A stretch of 64,000 nucleotides of DNA. It comes from Pseudoxanthomonas sp. JBR18 (lineage in GTDB: Bacteria; Pseudomonadota; Gammaproteobacteria; Xanthomonadales; Xanthomonadaceae). The translations under genes were made by a program, and so were the position numbers. Shown piece after piece: positions 37,836 through 46,313 of the stretch. Under the pieces are notes generated by a model. It had not been told where the DNA came from and made no database searches. It saw only the letters and a list, made by a program, of their open reading frames with translations. Numbering within the stretch: the stretch's first letter is position 1; each line of letters starts with the position of its first letter. The stretch spans positions 1,426,001-1,490,000 of the forward strand of contig NZ_CP116339.1 in the NCBI RefSeq assembly GCF_028198165.1. Reading direction: 5' to 3'.

Positions 37836-38126
37836 TCATTGACCGGCCTGGCGCTGCTTGAACTTCTGGCCGACCGCCTGCAGCTCGGCTTTCGACAGGC
37901 GACCGTCACCGTCGGTGTCGATCCGGTCGAAGCCACGCTTGAGCCGTGGCAGGTCGGCCACTTCACTGCGCTCCAGGTAGCCATCGTGGTTGGCGTCGGC
38001 CTCGGCCAGGCGCTGGACGACCTGCTCGGCGCTGGGCACGGCCTGGGTCTGGGCCTGGGCCAGGACCGCCACGGCCACCAGCGCCGCGGCGAGCGGGGTG
38101 CGGACAACGAGGGCATTGGGTTTCAT
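37836..38126 (-). CDS. Small exported EF-hand calcium-binding protein
   Basis: 96-residue protein with a signal peptide (TPLAAALVAVAVLAQAQA-like) and two EF-hand loops: DANHDGYLERSE and DTDGDGRLSKAE, both with canonical acidic spacing. Strong AAGGAG ribosome site. Lies 46 bp after the sterol-desaturase-like gene start, same strand, so the two may be co-transcribed. Role in periplasmic Ca2+ binding or signalling is inferred. Confidence 0.9.
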   Translation of the reverse strand: MKPNALVVRTPLAAALVAVAVLAQAQTQAVPSAEQVVQRLAEADANHDGYLERSEVADLPRLKRGFDRIDTDGDGRLSKAELQAVGQKFKQRQAGQ

Positions 38127-38203
38127 TGAAAGACTCCTTGCGGCAAGGCCGCGGTCATCGGACCGGACCGCGTGGTGAGTTGATCGGGAACCAAGGCGGG
38201 AAT

Positions 38204-38824
38204 TCAGTGGCAGGCGATCACTTCACCCGCGGCATTGGTGCAGGTACCGGTATGGGTCAGCTGGCCGTTGCTGTAGCTGGTCGAGCCGGCATAGCTGTTG
38301 CCGTTGGCGCCGGTGGCGTTGGTGTCGCGGCCACCGGAATAGGTGCCGTCGGCGTTCTTGGTGAAGCCGCCGGTCGAGCTGGCGCTGGCGCCGTTGGCGC
38401 CCTGGACCGACGCGCTGCTGGCGTGGCTGGCATTGCCGGCACCGTCGCGGCTGGTGCTGGAGCTGCGGCCTGCCGAGCCGTAGGCGTTCTGCACCGAGGC
38501 GCTGCTGGTCCGGCCGGCGCTGCCGTCGGCGTTGCGATAGCCATTGGCCTGGGCACTGGCCGTGCCGCCATAGACGGTGCTGGCGCTGGCCGAACGGCTG
38601 GCGGCGGCGTTGCCGTTGCCATCGCTCGTGAAATCGCGGCGGCGGGCGTAGCTGCCATTGACGCCACTGCCCGAGGCCTGGGTCTGGGCGGTACGTGCCC
38701 CGTTGTGGTTGCTCATCGAATGGGTGCGGGTGCGCTCGCGCGCACCGGCCTCGGCGACGGTGCCGGCAAACAGCGTGGTGACGGTCAGGGCGGACAACAG
38801 CAGGGCGGACTTGGAAGCGTGCAT
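38204..38824 (-). CDS. Exported low-complexity Ser/Ala/Gly/Asn repeat protein
   Basis: 206 residues. Signal peptide (SALLLSALTVTTLFAGTVAEA), then a degenerate repeat of about 15-20 residues with the theme AGRTSSASVQNAYGSAGRSS, rich in Ser, Gly, Ala and Asn. The short C-terminal GTCTNAAGEVIACH contains two Cys likely to form a disulfide. AAGGAG ribosome site. No family recognised; composition recalls adhesin or matrix-type proteins. It is divergent from the two-component pair, with a shared palindrome in between, so it is a plausible target of that regulator. Confidence 0.75.
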   Translation of the reverse strand: MHASKSALLLSALTVTTLFAGTVAEAGARERTRTHSMSNHNGARTAQTQASGSGVNGSYARRRDFTSDGNGNAAASRSASASTVYGGTASAQANGYRNADGSAGRTSSASVQNAYGSAGRSSSTSRDGAGNASHASSASVQGANGASASSTGGFTKNADGTYSGGRDTNATGANGNSYAGSTSYSNGQLTHTGTCTNAAGEVIACH

Positions 38825-38907
38825 GGCGAAAACTCCTTGTCGTGGAAATCGCGCGGCAGCGGGATGCGTCGCGGTGAAGCCACGGTAGGCGCGCCCGCCC
38901 GGCAGGG

Positions 38908-38959
38908 TGTTTCGCAGGTGCCAGCAGATGTTTCAGGAGCGGTCGGTTGAAACATCTGC
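38908..38959. promoter_or_regulatory. Palindrome and direct repeats between the exported repeat protein and the OmpR-type regulator
   Basis: A perfect 12-base inverted repeat, GCAGATGTTTCA (38924-38935) and TGAAACATCTGC (38948-38959), has a 12-base spacer. A third TGTTTC at 38908 is 21 bp upstream of the one at 38929, in direct orientation. Half-site spacing suits an OmpR-family response regulator. The element is 61-97 bp from the two divergent start codons. Confidence 0.7.
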
Positions 38960-39019
38960 TTACAAGCCCGGCGCTGGCCGCATTTACGGCGCCCGGGACC
39001 GGGCGCGATAGTGCGGCAC

Positions 39020-39739
39020 ATGAACGAGATCACCGCCAAGCTGCTGCTGGTCGACGACGACCCCCGCCTGCGCGACCTGCTGCTGCGCTACCTGGAGGGC
39101 CAGGGTTTCGCGGTCAAGGGCGTGGGCGACGGCGCGCAGATGCGCCAGGCCCTGGACCGGGGCCACTTCGACCTGATCGTGCTGGACCTGATGCTGCCGG
39201 GCGAGGACGGCCTGGAGCTGTGCCGGCGCCTGCGCGGCCAGGGCGACACCACGCCGGTGGTGATGCTCACCGCCAAGGGCGATGAGATCGACCGCATCGT
39301 CGGGCTGGAGATCGGCGCGGACGACTATCTGCCCAAGCCGGTCAACCCGCGCGAACTGCTGGCGCGGATCCGTTCGGTCCTGCGCCGCACCCAGTCCATG
39401 CCGGGCGCGCCACGGGCCGACGGGGGCGTGGTGGCCTTCGGCGCGTGGCGCCTGGACCTGGGCACCCGCCAGCTCAGCCGCGACGGCGTGCCGGTGAAAC
39501 TGACCACCGGCGAGTTCGCGGTGCTGTCGGTCCTGGCCCGGCACCCGCGCCAGCCGCTCTCGCGCGACAGGCTGATGAGCCTGGCGCGCGGGCGCGAGCA
39601 CGAGGCCTTCGAGCGCAGCATGGATGTGACCATCGCCCGGCTGCGCAAGCTACTGGAAGACGATCCGCGCCACCCGGCCATCGTGCAGACGGTGTGGGGC
39701 GTGGGCTATGTCTTCGTCCCGCCCGAGGCGGTGGCATGA
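39020..39739 (+). CDS. OmpR-family response regulator
   Basis: 239-residue regulator. The receiver domain (about 1-120) has VDDD near residue 12, phospho-acceptor Asp in LIVLDLMLPGEDG, Thr in VVMLTAKG and Lys in DDYLPKPVNPRELLARI. The OmpR/PhoB winged helix is at about 135-235 (LTTGEFAVLSVLARHPRQPL, VWGVGYVFV). Closest in style to OmpR itself. ATG 39020 preferred over GTG 39011. The stop overlaps the kinase start as ATGA. Probable autoregulation through the palindrome just upstream. Confidence 0.92.
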   Translation: MNEITAKLLLVDDDPRLRDLLLRYLEGQGFAVKGVGDGAQMRQALDRGHFDLIVLDLMLPGEDGLELCRRLRGQGDTTPVVMLTAKGDEIDRIVGLEIGADDYLPKPVNPRELLARIRSVLRRTQSMPGAPRADGGVVAFGAWRLDLGTRQLSRDGVPVKLTTGEFAVLSVLARHPRQPLSRDRLMSLARGREHEAFERSMDVTIARLRKLLEDDPRHPAIVQTVWGVGYVFVPPEAVA

Positions 39740-40992
39740 CCGGTCCACGCAGCATGTTCGCCCAGTTGGCGCTGGTGATCGGCCTGGTCCTGGCCGGGGC
39801 CTGCGTGCTGGTGGTGGCGCTGGGCCGGGAGATGGCCGTCCGTCCGGCCGCCGACCAGCTGGCGCGGGCGATGCGCGGCTTCGCCGGGATCGCAGAGGAA
39901 CTGGACCGCACCAGCTCGCACGAAGCCACGCTGCGATACCTGCGCGATGCCGGGCTGGACGTGCGCCAGCGTCCGCCGCCCGCCGCCACGCTGCGCTGGG
40001 CGCCGTTCCTGCGCGGCCTGCACAGCCGCTCGCAGGAATTGCTGGGACCCGATCACCGCGTGGTGCTGGCACACGAGCCCACCGGCGACCGGATGTGGAT
40101 GCAATTGCACACCCAGCCGCAGGTGTGGGTGGCGTTCTCGGCTGGCCCGCTGCGCGTGGGGCGCCGACTTTCCATCGCCGTATTGGTGGGCTGCGCGCTG
40201 CTGACGTGGCTGGCGGCGGCCTACTTCGCCCAGCGTCTGGTCGCGCCCCTGCGCACCCTGGCCAACGCCGCGCCGGGGCTGGTGCGGGGCGAGACTCCCC
40301 CAACGCTGGAGGTCGGCGGCACGCGCGAGGTGCGCGAACTGGCCCAGGCGCTGACCCAGGCCAGCCGCGAGGCCCGCGCAGCCGCCGAGGAGCGTGCGGT
40401 GATGCTGGCCGGCATCTCCCACGACCTGCGCACGCCGCTGACGCGGGTGCAGTTCGCCGCCGAGCTACTGCCGGACACCGACCCGGAGCTGCGCGCCGGC
40501 ATCAGCCGCGACATCGGCGAGATCGACGCGATCCTTTCCCAATTCATTGCCTATGCGCGCGATGGCCGCGACGAGGCGGCCGAGCCGCTGGACCTGGCCG
40601 AGGTCTGCCGCAGCGTGCTCGACGCCGCACCTGGGCACTGGGACATCCAGTGCCCGGAGACCGCGCCCCTGCGCGGCCGCCCGATCGCGGTGCGACGCGC
40701 GGTGGAGAATCTGGTGGTCAACGCCGCCCGGCATGGCGCTGCGCCCTTCTCGCTGCGCCTGGTCGAGGCCTGTGGCGCCTGGCAGGTCACCGTGTGCGAC
40801 CACGGCATGGGCATGACGCCCGAACAGGCCGAGCGTGCGCTGCAGCCCTTCGTCCACGACCCCGCCGCTGGCGGCAGCGGCCTGGGGTTGGCCATCGTCG
40901 ACCGCGTCGCCCGTCAGCACGACGGCAGCCTGGCGCTGCTGCCCAATACCCCGCACGGCCTGCGTGCGGTCCTGCGCCTGCGAGGCGCGTGA
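39736..40992 (+). CDS. EnvZ-like sensor histidine kinase
   Basis: 418-residue kinase: N-terminal membrane helix (ALVIGLVLAGACVLVVAL), periplasmic loop of about 120 residues, second helix (LSIAVLVGCALLTWLAAAYF), HAMP, H-box AGISHDLRTPLTRVQF, N-box ENLVVNAARHG, and G-boxes CDHGMGM and GGSGLGLAIVDRVA. ATGA overlap with the regulator gene shows they are a pair. The stimulus is unknown; EnvZ homologues respond to osmolarity, pH or cation conditions. Confidence 0.92.
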   Translation: MTGPRSMFAQLALVIGLVLAGACVLVVALGREMAVRPAADQLARAMRGFAGIAEELDRTSSHEATLRYLRDAGLDVRQRPPPAATLRWAPFLRGLHSRSQELLGPDHRVVLAHEPTGDRMWMQLHTQPQVWVAFSAGPLRVGRRLSIAVLVGCALLTWLAAAYFAQRLVAPLRTLANAAPGLVRGETPPTLEVGGTREVRELAQALTQASREARAAAEERAVMLAGISHDLRTPLTRVQFAAELLPDTDPELRAGISRDIGEIDAILSQFIAYARDGRDEAAEPLDLAEVCRSVLDAAPGHWDIQCPETAPLRGRPIAVRRAVENLVVNAARHGAAPFSLRLVEACGAWQVTVCDHGMGMTPEQAERALQPFVHDPAAGGSGLGLAIVDRVARQHDGSLALLPNTPHGLRAVLRLRGA

Positions 40993-41011
40993 ACCCCTGG
41001 ACTCGACGACC

Positions 41012-41923
41012 ATGCGCGCTGCCCACCTTGCCGGCCTGACCCTATTACTGCTTGTCCCTGCCCTGTTGCTGGCCCAGACCCGGGGCGAACGGCTCGGCGA
41101 GCGCCTGCGCGAACGCCTGGCTGAGCGCCAGACCGAGGCCGCCGGCCCGGCGGCCCTGCCGGCCGGCGCGCGCGTCCTGCGCGACATCGGCTACGGCCCG
41201 GACGCGGCCCAGCGCTACGACGTCTACGCCCCGGCCGGCGCGCGCAACCTGCCGATCCTGGTCATGGTCCACGGCGGCGCCTGGCGCACCGGCGACAAGG
41301 ACAATCCGGGGCTGGCCACGCCCAAGGCCGCGTACTGGCTGCCGCGCGGCTACGTGCTGGTGGTCATCAACTACCGCCTGCTGCCCGCCGCCGCGCCGGC
41401 CGTCCAGGCGCGCGATGTCGCCGCTGCCATCGCCCACCTGCAGCGCCATGCCAGCGAATGGGGCGGCGACCCGGCGCGCACGGTGTTGATGGGGCATTCG
41501 GCCGGCGCGCATCTGGTGGCGCTGCTCGGTGCGGATGTCGACGCACTGCGCGAGGCCGGCGCGCAGCGTCCACGCGCGGTCATCGCCTTGGACAGTGCGG
41601 CGATGAACGTGGTGCAGATCATGCAGGCGCGCCATTTCCCACTGTACGACCGCGCCTTCGGCGACGACGCACAGGCCTGGACCGCGGTCTCGCCCTGGCA
41701 CCACCTGTCCACCGCCTCGCTGCCGATGCTGGCGGTGTGTTCCTCGCGCCGCGACGACAGCTGCGCGCAGGCACGCGGCCTGGCGCAGCGTGCACAGCAC
41801 TTTGGCATTGCCATCCAGGTGCTGCCCGAGGATCTGTCGCACATGGAGATCAATCGCACCCTGGGCGAAGCGTCCGACTACACCCGCGCGGTCGACGCCT
41901 ATCTGGCCAATGCGGTGAGGTGA
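41012..41923 (+). CDS. Exported alpha/beta hydrolase, BD-FAE-like esterase
   Basis: 303 residues. N-terminal hydrophobic segment (HLAGLTLLLLVPALLLAQT), then a charged helical stretch (RGERLGERLRERLAERQTE) and an alpha/beta-hydrolase fold with MVHGGAWRTGDKD, VVINYRLLP, nucleophile GHSAGAH and catalytic His in EDLSHMEIN. Resembles kynurenine formamidase/feruloyl-esterase-type enzymes. Begins 19 bp after the kinase gene, so possibly the third gene of that operon. Confidence 0.86.
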   Translation: MRAAHLAGLTLLLLVPALLLAQTRGERLGERLRERLAERQTEAAGPAALPAGARVLRDIGYGPDAAQRYDVYAPAGARNLPILVMVHGGAWRTGDKDNPGLATPKAAYWLPRGYVLVVINYRLLPAAAPAVQARDVAAAIAHLQRHASEWGGDPARTVLMGHSAGAHLVALLGADVDALREAGAQRPRAVIALDSAAMNVVQIMQARHFPLYDRAFGDDAQAWTAVSPWHHLSTASLPMLAVCSSRRDDSCAQARGLAQRAQHFGIAIQVLPEDLSHMEINRTLGEASDYTRAVDAYLANAVR

Positions 41924-42023
41924 GGCGCGCCACGCGCGCTTCCCACACCTGACGGCGTTGCCAGCGCGCACCCTGCGGCGCGAGGTGCGCCGGTGTCACG
42001 CCATGTCGGCGCGTGGCTTGTTG

Positions 42024-42046
42024 GATATTTGAGAATCATTTACATT
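42024..42046. promoter_or_regulatory. Fur box upstream of the siderophore receptor
   Basis: GATATTTGAGAATCATTTAC followed by ATT matches the hexamer-array Fur consensus (GATAAT-GATAAT-CATTATC-like) and stands out as AT-rich in this GC-rich region. It lies about 150 bp before the receptor ATG. Confidence 0.8.
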
Positions 42047-42197
42047 TGAGCGCTGTAGGCAGCCATCCCGGTGCCTGCCTTCGTGGTCGCCAACGACCAC
42101 CGCCAGCCCGCTGCCTGGGCCAGCCTCCCACTCATCGCATCGCCGTGCGCTCGCCATTGCAGCGCGCGTCGCGCCTGCCTGTGCCTTCGAGGAATCC

Positions 42198-44441
42198 ATG
42201 TCCACCGCTGCCGTTTCGCGTGCGCCCGTCGCGCCAATCCACTCCCCGCTCACCATCGCCCTGCTGCTGGCGCTGGGCCTGTGCGCCCCGCTCGCGCACG
42301 CCGCCGACGGCGAGACCGACGCCGAGGATCAGGCGCGCCGCCACGCACCCAAGACGCTGGACAACGTGCAGGTCACCGGTACGCGCGCAGTGCCGTCCAC
42401 CACCACGCGCCTGCCGCTCAGCATCCAGGACACGCCACAGTCGGTGAGCGTGATCGGCCAGCAGCGGCTGGAGGACGAATCGATGTTCAGCATCAACGAT
42501 GTGATGCGCAACATCACCGGGGTCAACGTGTCCTTCTACGACACCCAGCGCCCGCTGTATTTCGCGCGTGGCTTTCAGATCACCGATTTCCAGGTCGACA
42601 GCCTGCCGACCTACAGCGGCTCGACCAACCAGGAATACGACACCGCCTTCTACGACCGCATCGAAGTGATCCGGGGCGCCAACGGCCTGCTCAGCGGCGC
42701 CGGCATTCCCTCGGCCACGGTCAACCTGCTGCGCAAGCGCCCGGGCCGGGACTTCGATGCGTCGGTGACCGCCAGCGTCGGCAGCTGGGACTTCCGCCGC
42801 ACGCAGGCCGACATCACCCTGCCGCTGAGTGCCGACGGTCGCTTCCGTAGCCGCTGGGTCGGTGCGTGGACCGATCGCGATTACTACTACGACCGCTACG
42901 AGGAAAACAAAAAGGCCGGCATGGCTGTGCTGGAAGGTGACCTGACCGACAGCACCACCGTCACCGTCGGCTACCAGCTCCAGGACAACAACCCGACCGG
43001 TTCGACCTGGGGCACGGTGCCCTTCTTCAGCTCCGACGGCGCCGATGCCAAGGTCTCGCGCTCGACCAACTTCTCACCGGCGTGGACGCGCTGGCAGCGC
43101 AAGACCAGCACCGCCTTCGCGAATCTGGAGCAGCGCTTCGGCGAGGACTGGCGGCTGAAGGTCAACTACGCCCACACCACCGGCGAGGTGCAGAGCCTGC
43201 GCGTGTACGGCAGCGGCTATCCCGATCCGGTGACAGGCGCAGGCACCTATCTGCAGGTCGGCGCGGGCGAGACCAACGACAGCCGCGATGCGGTCGATGT
43301 GTACCTGTCGGGCAAGTTCACGCTGTTCGGCCGGACCCATGACGTGGTGGTTGGGGGCAGCTGGCAGGACCTGCAGTCCACCGCGCCGGGCACCGCACTG
43401 GTGTATCCGGACGACTGGAAGACGATTGCCACGCCATACGGCGATGCGATCGGCTTTAACGTGCCCGACCTGTATCACTGGGACGGCGCCGCCGGCACGG
43501 TCACCTACCGCCACACCGGCGCCTGGCGCCAGGCCCGCACCAGCCAGCGCGGTGTCTACGCCTCGGCGCGTCTGCACCTGGCCGAGCCGCTGTCGCTGAT
43601 CGCCGGCGCGCGATTGAGTTCATGGGAGACACGCACCCGCGCCTACGACACGTCCGGCAGCTATACCGACACCAGCGGCCGTTACAAGGTCAGCGACGAA
43701 GTCACGCCCTACGTGGGCGTGGTCTACGACATCGTCCCGGACGTGTCGGTCTACGCCAGCTACACCGAGATCTTCAATCCGCAGAACTACCGGGACAAGA
43801 ACAACAACCTGCTCGCGCCGGTGGAAGGCTCCAACCTGGAGGCTGGCCTCAAGGCGCAGCTGTTCGAGGGCCGCGCGCTGGCTACCGCCGCGGTGTTCGA
43901 AGCCAAGCAGGACAACTACGCGGTGCTGGACACCACCCAGCCGCCCAACACGCTGCCGGACGGCAGCTCGGCCTACGTGGGCATCAACGGCACCAAGAGC
44001 CGGGGCTGGGAAGTGGATTTCAACGGCGAGCTGCGACCGGGCTGGACGCTCAACGCCGGCTATACCCACGTCAAGGTGACACGCGCACCGACCGATGCCA
44101 TCTACGCCAATCTGCCCGAGGACTACCTGCAGCTGTCCACGCAGTGGCGCCTGCCGGGCACGTGGGATCGCCTGAGTCTGGGCGGCGGCGTGAGCTGGCA
44201 GAACAAGGTGCAGGGTTTCAACATCGAGCGGCCCAATGGCGATGACACCACCACGCCGGTCACCGTGACCCAGAGCGCCTACACGCTGGTCCACCTCAAC
44301 GCCAACCTGCGCATCAACGACCAGTGGACCGCGACCCTGTCGGTGCGCAATGCGCTGGACAAGACCTACTGGGCCAACCTGGACTACAACAACTACGGGG
44401 AACCGCGCTTCGTATCGGCCAGCCTGCGCTGGCGATTCTGA
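42198..44441 (+). CDS. TonB-dependent ferric-siderophore receptor (FhuE/FpvA-like)
   Basis: Outer-membrane 22-strand receptor, 747 residues. Signal peptide (LTIALLLALGLCAPLAHA), TonB-box-like LDNVQVTGTR, and plug domain SIQDTPQSVSVIGQQRLEDE with NITGVNVSFYD and FYDRIEVIRGANGLLSGAG, the signatures of siderophore receptors of the FhuE/FpvA type. The barrel ends in the terminal aromatic VSASLRWRF. A Fur box upstream indicates iron repression. No siderophore biosynthesis gene is nearby, so it may take up a xenosiderophore such as a hydroxamate. Confidence 0.94.
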   Translation: MSTAAVSRAPVAPIHSPLTIALLLALGLCAPLAHAADGETDAEDQARRHAPKTLDNVQVTGTRAVPSTTTRLPLSIQDTPQSVSVIGQQRLEDESMFSINDVMRNITGVNVSFYDTQRPLYFARGFQITDFQVDSLPTYSGSTNQEYDTAFYDRIEVIRGANGLLSGAGIPSATVNLLRKRPGRDFDASVTASVGSWDFRRTQADITLPLSADGRFRSRWVGAWTDRDYYYDRYEENKKAGMAVLEGDLTDSTTVTVGYQLQDNNPTGSTWGTVPFFSSDGADAKVSRSTNFSPAWTRWQRKTSTAFANLEQRFGEDWRLKVNYAHTTGEVQSLRVYGSGYPDPVTGAGTYLQVGAGETNDSRDAVDVYLSGKFTLFGRTHDVVVGGSWQDLQSTAPGTALVYPDDWKTIATPYGDAIGFNVPDLYHWDGAAGTVTYRHTGAWRQARTSQRGVYASARLHLAEPLSLIAGARLSSWETRTRAYDTSGSYTDTSGRYKVSDEVTPYVGVVYDIVPDVSVYASYTEIFNPQNYRDKNNNLLAPVEGSNLEAGLKAQLFEGRALATAAVFEAKQDNYAVLDTTQPPNTLPDGSSAYVGINGTKSRGWEVDFNGELRPGWTLNAGYTHVKVTRAPTDAIYANLPEDYLQLSTQWRLPGTWDRLSLGGGVSWQNKVQGFNIERPNGDDTTTPVTVTQSAYTLVHLNANLRINDQWTATLSVRNALDKTYWANLDYNNYGEPRFVSASLRWRF

Positions 44442-44472
44442 GGGCGGAGCGCGCCGGACGTGGCGAGGACGC

Positions 44473-45231
44473 TCAGCGCGCCAGGGCCGCCTGCAGCAGC
44501 GGCAAGCCCTGGACCGCGGTGAGCGGCCAGTGCGCATCCACCGTCTCGCTCAGCGCGCTGCGGGCCGGATTGAGTTCGACCACGTAAGCGCCCTGGCGCC
44601 GGGCCAGCGCCGGCAGCGAGGCCGCCGGCTGTACCAGCCCGGAGGTGCCGACCACCAGCATCACCGCGCAACGCGTGGCGGCGACGGCGCGCTGCCAGGC
44701 GTCTTCCGGCAGGCTTTCGCCGAACCACACCACGCCTGGCCGCACATCGCCCTGGCAATACACGCAGGACGGCGGCGCGGCGCGCAGTGGGGCGGCCTCC
44801 GGCGTCAGCGGTTCCAGCAGGGCGTCATGGCCACGCCCACAGTCGAAGCAGCGCAACGCGAACAGGCTGCCGTGGACGTGCGCGGCCACCGTGCTACCGG
44901 CGCGTTCGTGCAGGTCGTCGACGTTCTGGGTGACCAGTTGCATGTCCACCGCATCCGCCATCCGCGCCAGCGCCAAGTGGCCCGCGTTGGGCCGGGCATT
45001 CGCGACGAGCGCCATGCGCCACCGGTACCACCCCCACACCAGGGCGCGGTCGGTGCGCCATGCGGTCTCGGTGGCCAGGGTCATCGGATCGAAGCGCGAC
45101 CACAGGCTGTCGTGGGTCCCTCGGAAGGTGGGGATGCCGCTTTCGGCGGACATGCCGGCGCCGGTGACCACGGTCACCGCGCCGACCTGACCGATGCGGT
45201 GGGCCAGCTCGGTGGCCAGGGCTTGGCTCAC
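44473..45231 (-). CDS. cobB: Sirtuin NAD-dependent protein deacylase (CobB type)
   Basis: 252 residues with all sirtuin signatures: GAGMSAESGIPTFRG for NAD, TQNVDDLHERAG with catalytic His in AAHVHGSLFALRC, zinc Cys pairs CFDC and CVYC, then WFGESLP and VVGTSGLVQPAAS. It also has the YxxR motif (WYRWR) that marks class III sirtuins able to remove succinyl and malonyl groups. GTG start overlapping the patatin TGA as GTGA. CobB reactivates acetylated Acs in other bacteria; acs and patZ are in this window. Confidence 0.94.
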   Translation of the reverse strand: MSQALATELAHRIGQVGAVTVVTGAGMSAESGIPTFRGTHDSLWSRFDPMTLATETAWRTDRALVWGWYRWRMALVANARPNAGHLALARMADAVDMQLVTQNVDDLHERAGSTVAAHVHGSLFALRCFDCGRGHDALLEPLTPEAAPLRAAPPSCVYCQGDVRPGVVWFGESLPEDAWQRAVAATRCAVMLVVGTSGLVQPAASLPALARRQGAYVVELNPARSALSETVDAHWPLTAVQGLPLLQAALAR

Positions 45232-46241
45232 TGAGCGGGACAGGGGCTGGCGCGCCCCATCAGCCGCTGCAGGCGCGAGGGCGCCTCGCAGGGGGGCGCC
45301 TTGGGCTGGGCCGCGGCGGCCGCGGCGGCGGCGCGTTCGTGACGCAGCTGGGCCAGGCGCGCCTTGATCTGCGGCATCGCTGCCAGCGCGGCCTTCTCAC
45401 CGGCCAGGATGGCGGCGCTGCGCTGGGTGAAATCGGCCGGGCCGATGTCGCTGACCTGGGGCCGCACCACCACATCGGCGCGAGCCAGCTCCTCGCGCCC
45501 GGCGTGCTGACCCATGATGGCGATGGACTGGTTGACGATGCCCAGCATGCCCTCGGGCATGGTCCCGGAGGCCTTGCTGGAGATGTCCACGGCAATCACG
45601 AAGTCCGCGCCCAGCTGTTTGGCCGCGTCCACGGGCACCGGGCTGACCACCCCGCCGTCGACGTAGTGGTACTTGCCGATGCTCACCGGCTCGAACACCC
45701 CCGGGATGCTGCTGGACGCACGCACCGCCTGGCCTGTGTCGCCGTAGTTGAAGAACGTGCGCTGACCGTCCTCCAGACGGGTGGAGACGGCGACGAAGGG
45801 TTTCTTCAACTTTTGCATCGGGGTGTCATGCACCTGCGCATCCACGTAGTCCTGCAGCGCGCGGCCCTGCACCAGGCCGCCGGAGAACAGGCGCACATCG
45901 CGGATGGAGGATTCGTCCAGGGCCACGGCCTTCTCCTGCAGCTGGAACACATCCATGCCGCTGGCGTAGAGCGCGCCGACCACGCTGCCGGCGCTGGTGC
46001 CGGCCACCACGTCGGGTTTGATCCCGTTGGCCTCCAACATCTTGATCACGCCGATATGGGCAAAGCCCTTGGCCGCCCCGCCGCCCAGGGCCAGGCCGAT
46101 CACCACCGGCTTGGCCGTCACCGAAGGCGGCGGCACCACGGTGGTGGTCGGTGGCGGGGTCTTGACCTGGGGACCGCCACAGGCCGAGAGCAGGGTGACG
46201 CACGCGGTGAGCAGCAGGCAGGTCAGGCGCGAAGCAGGCAT
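45228..46241 (-). CDS. Patatin-like phospholipase lipoprotein (RssA/NTE type)
   Basis: 337 residues. Lipobox LLSACG with acylated Cys21, a Pro/Thr linker, then the patatin domain: oxyanion motif GGGAAKGFAHIG, nucleophile GTSAGS and the partner Asp in VDGGVVSPVP, forming the Ser-Asp dyad. The C-terminal tail has an Ala run (AAAAAAAA) and a Cys pair. Probably acts on phospholipids in the periplasm or outer membrane. Co-translated with cobB through a four-base overlap. Confidence 0.91.
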   Translation of the reverse strand: MPASRLTCLLLTACVTLLSACGGPQVKTPPPTTTVVPPPSVTAKPVVIGLALGGGAAKGFAHIGVIKMLEANGIKPDVVAGTSAGSVVGALYASGMDVFQLQEKAVALDESSIRDVRLFSGGLVQGRALQDYVDAQVHDTPMQKLKKPFVAVSTRLEDGQRTFFNYGDTGQAVRASSSIPGVFEPVSIGKYHYVDGGVVSPVPVDAAKQLGADFVIAVDISSKASGTMPEGMLGIVNQSIAIMGQHAGREELARADVVVRPQVSDIGPADFTQRSAAILAGEKAALAAMPQIKARLAQLRHERAAAAAAAAQPKAPPCEAPSRLQRLMGRASPCPAQ

Positions 46242-46313
46242 GGCACGAAAGGCTGGGTGAAAGCGCTCAGCTTAGCCAGCCGAGCCCAAACGGGGGGCAA
46301 CCCGGCGGTTCGC

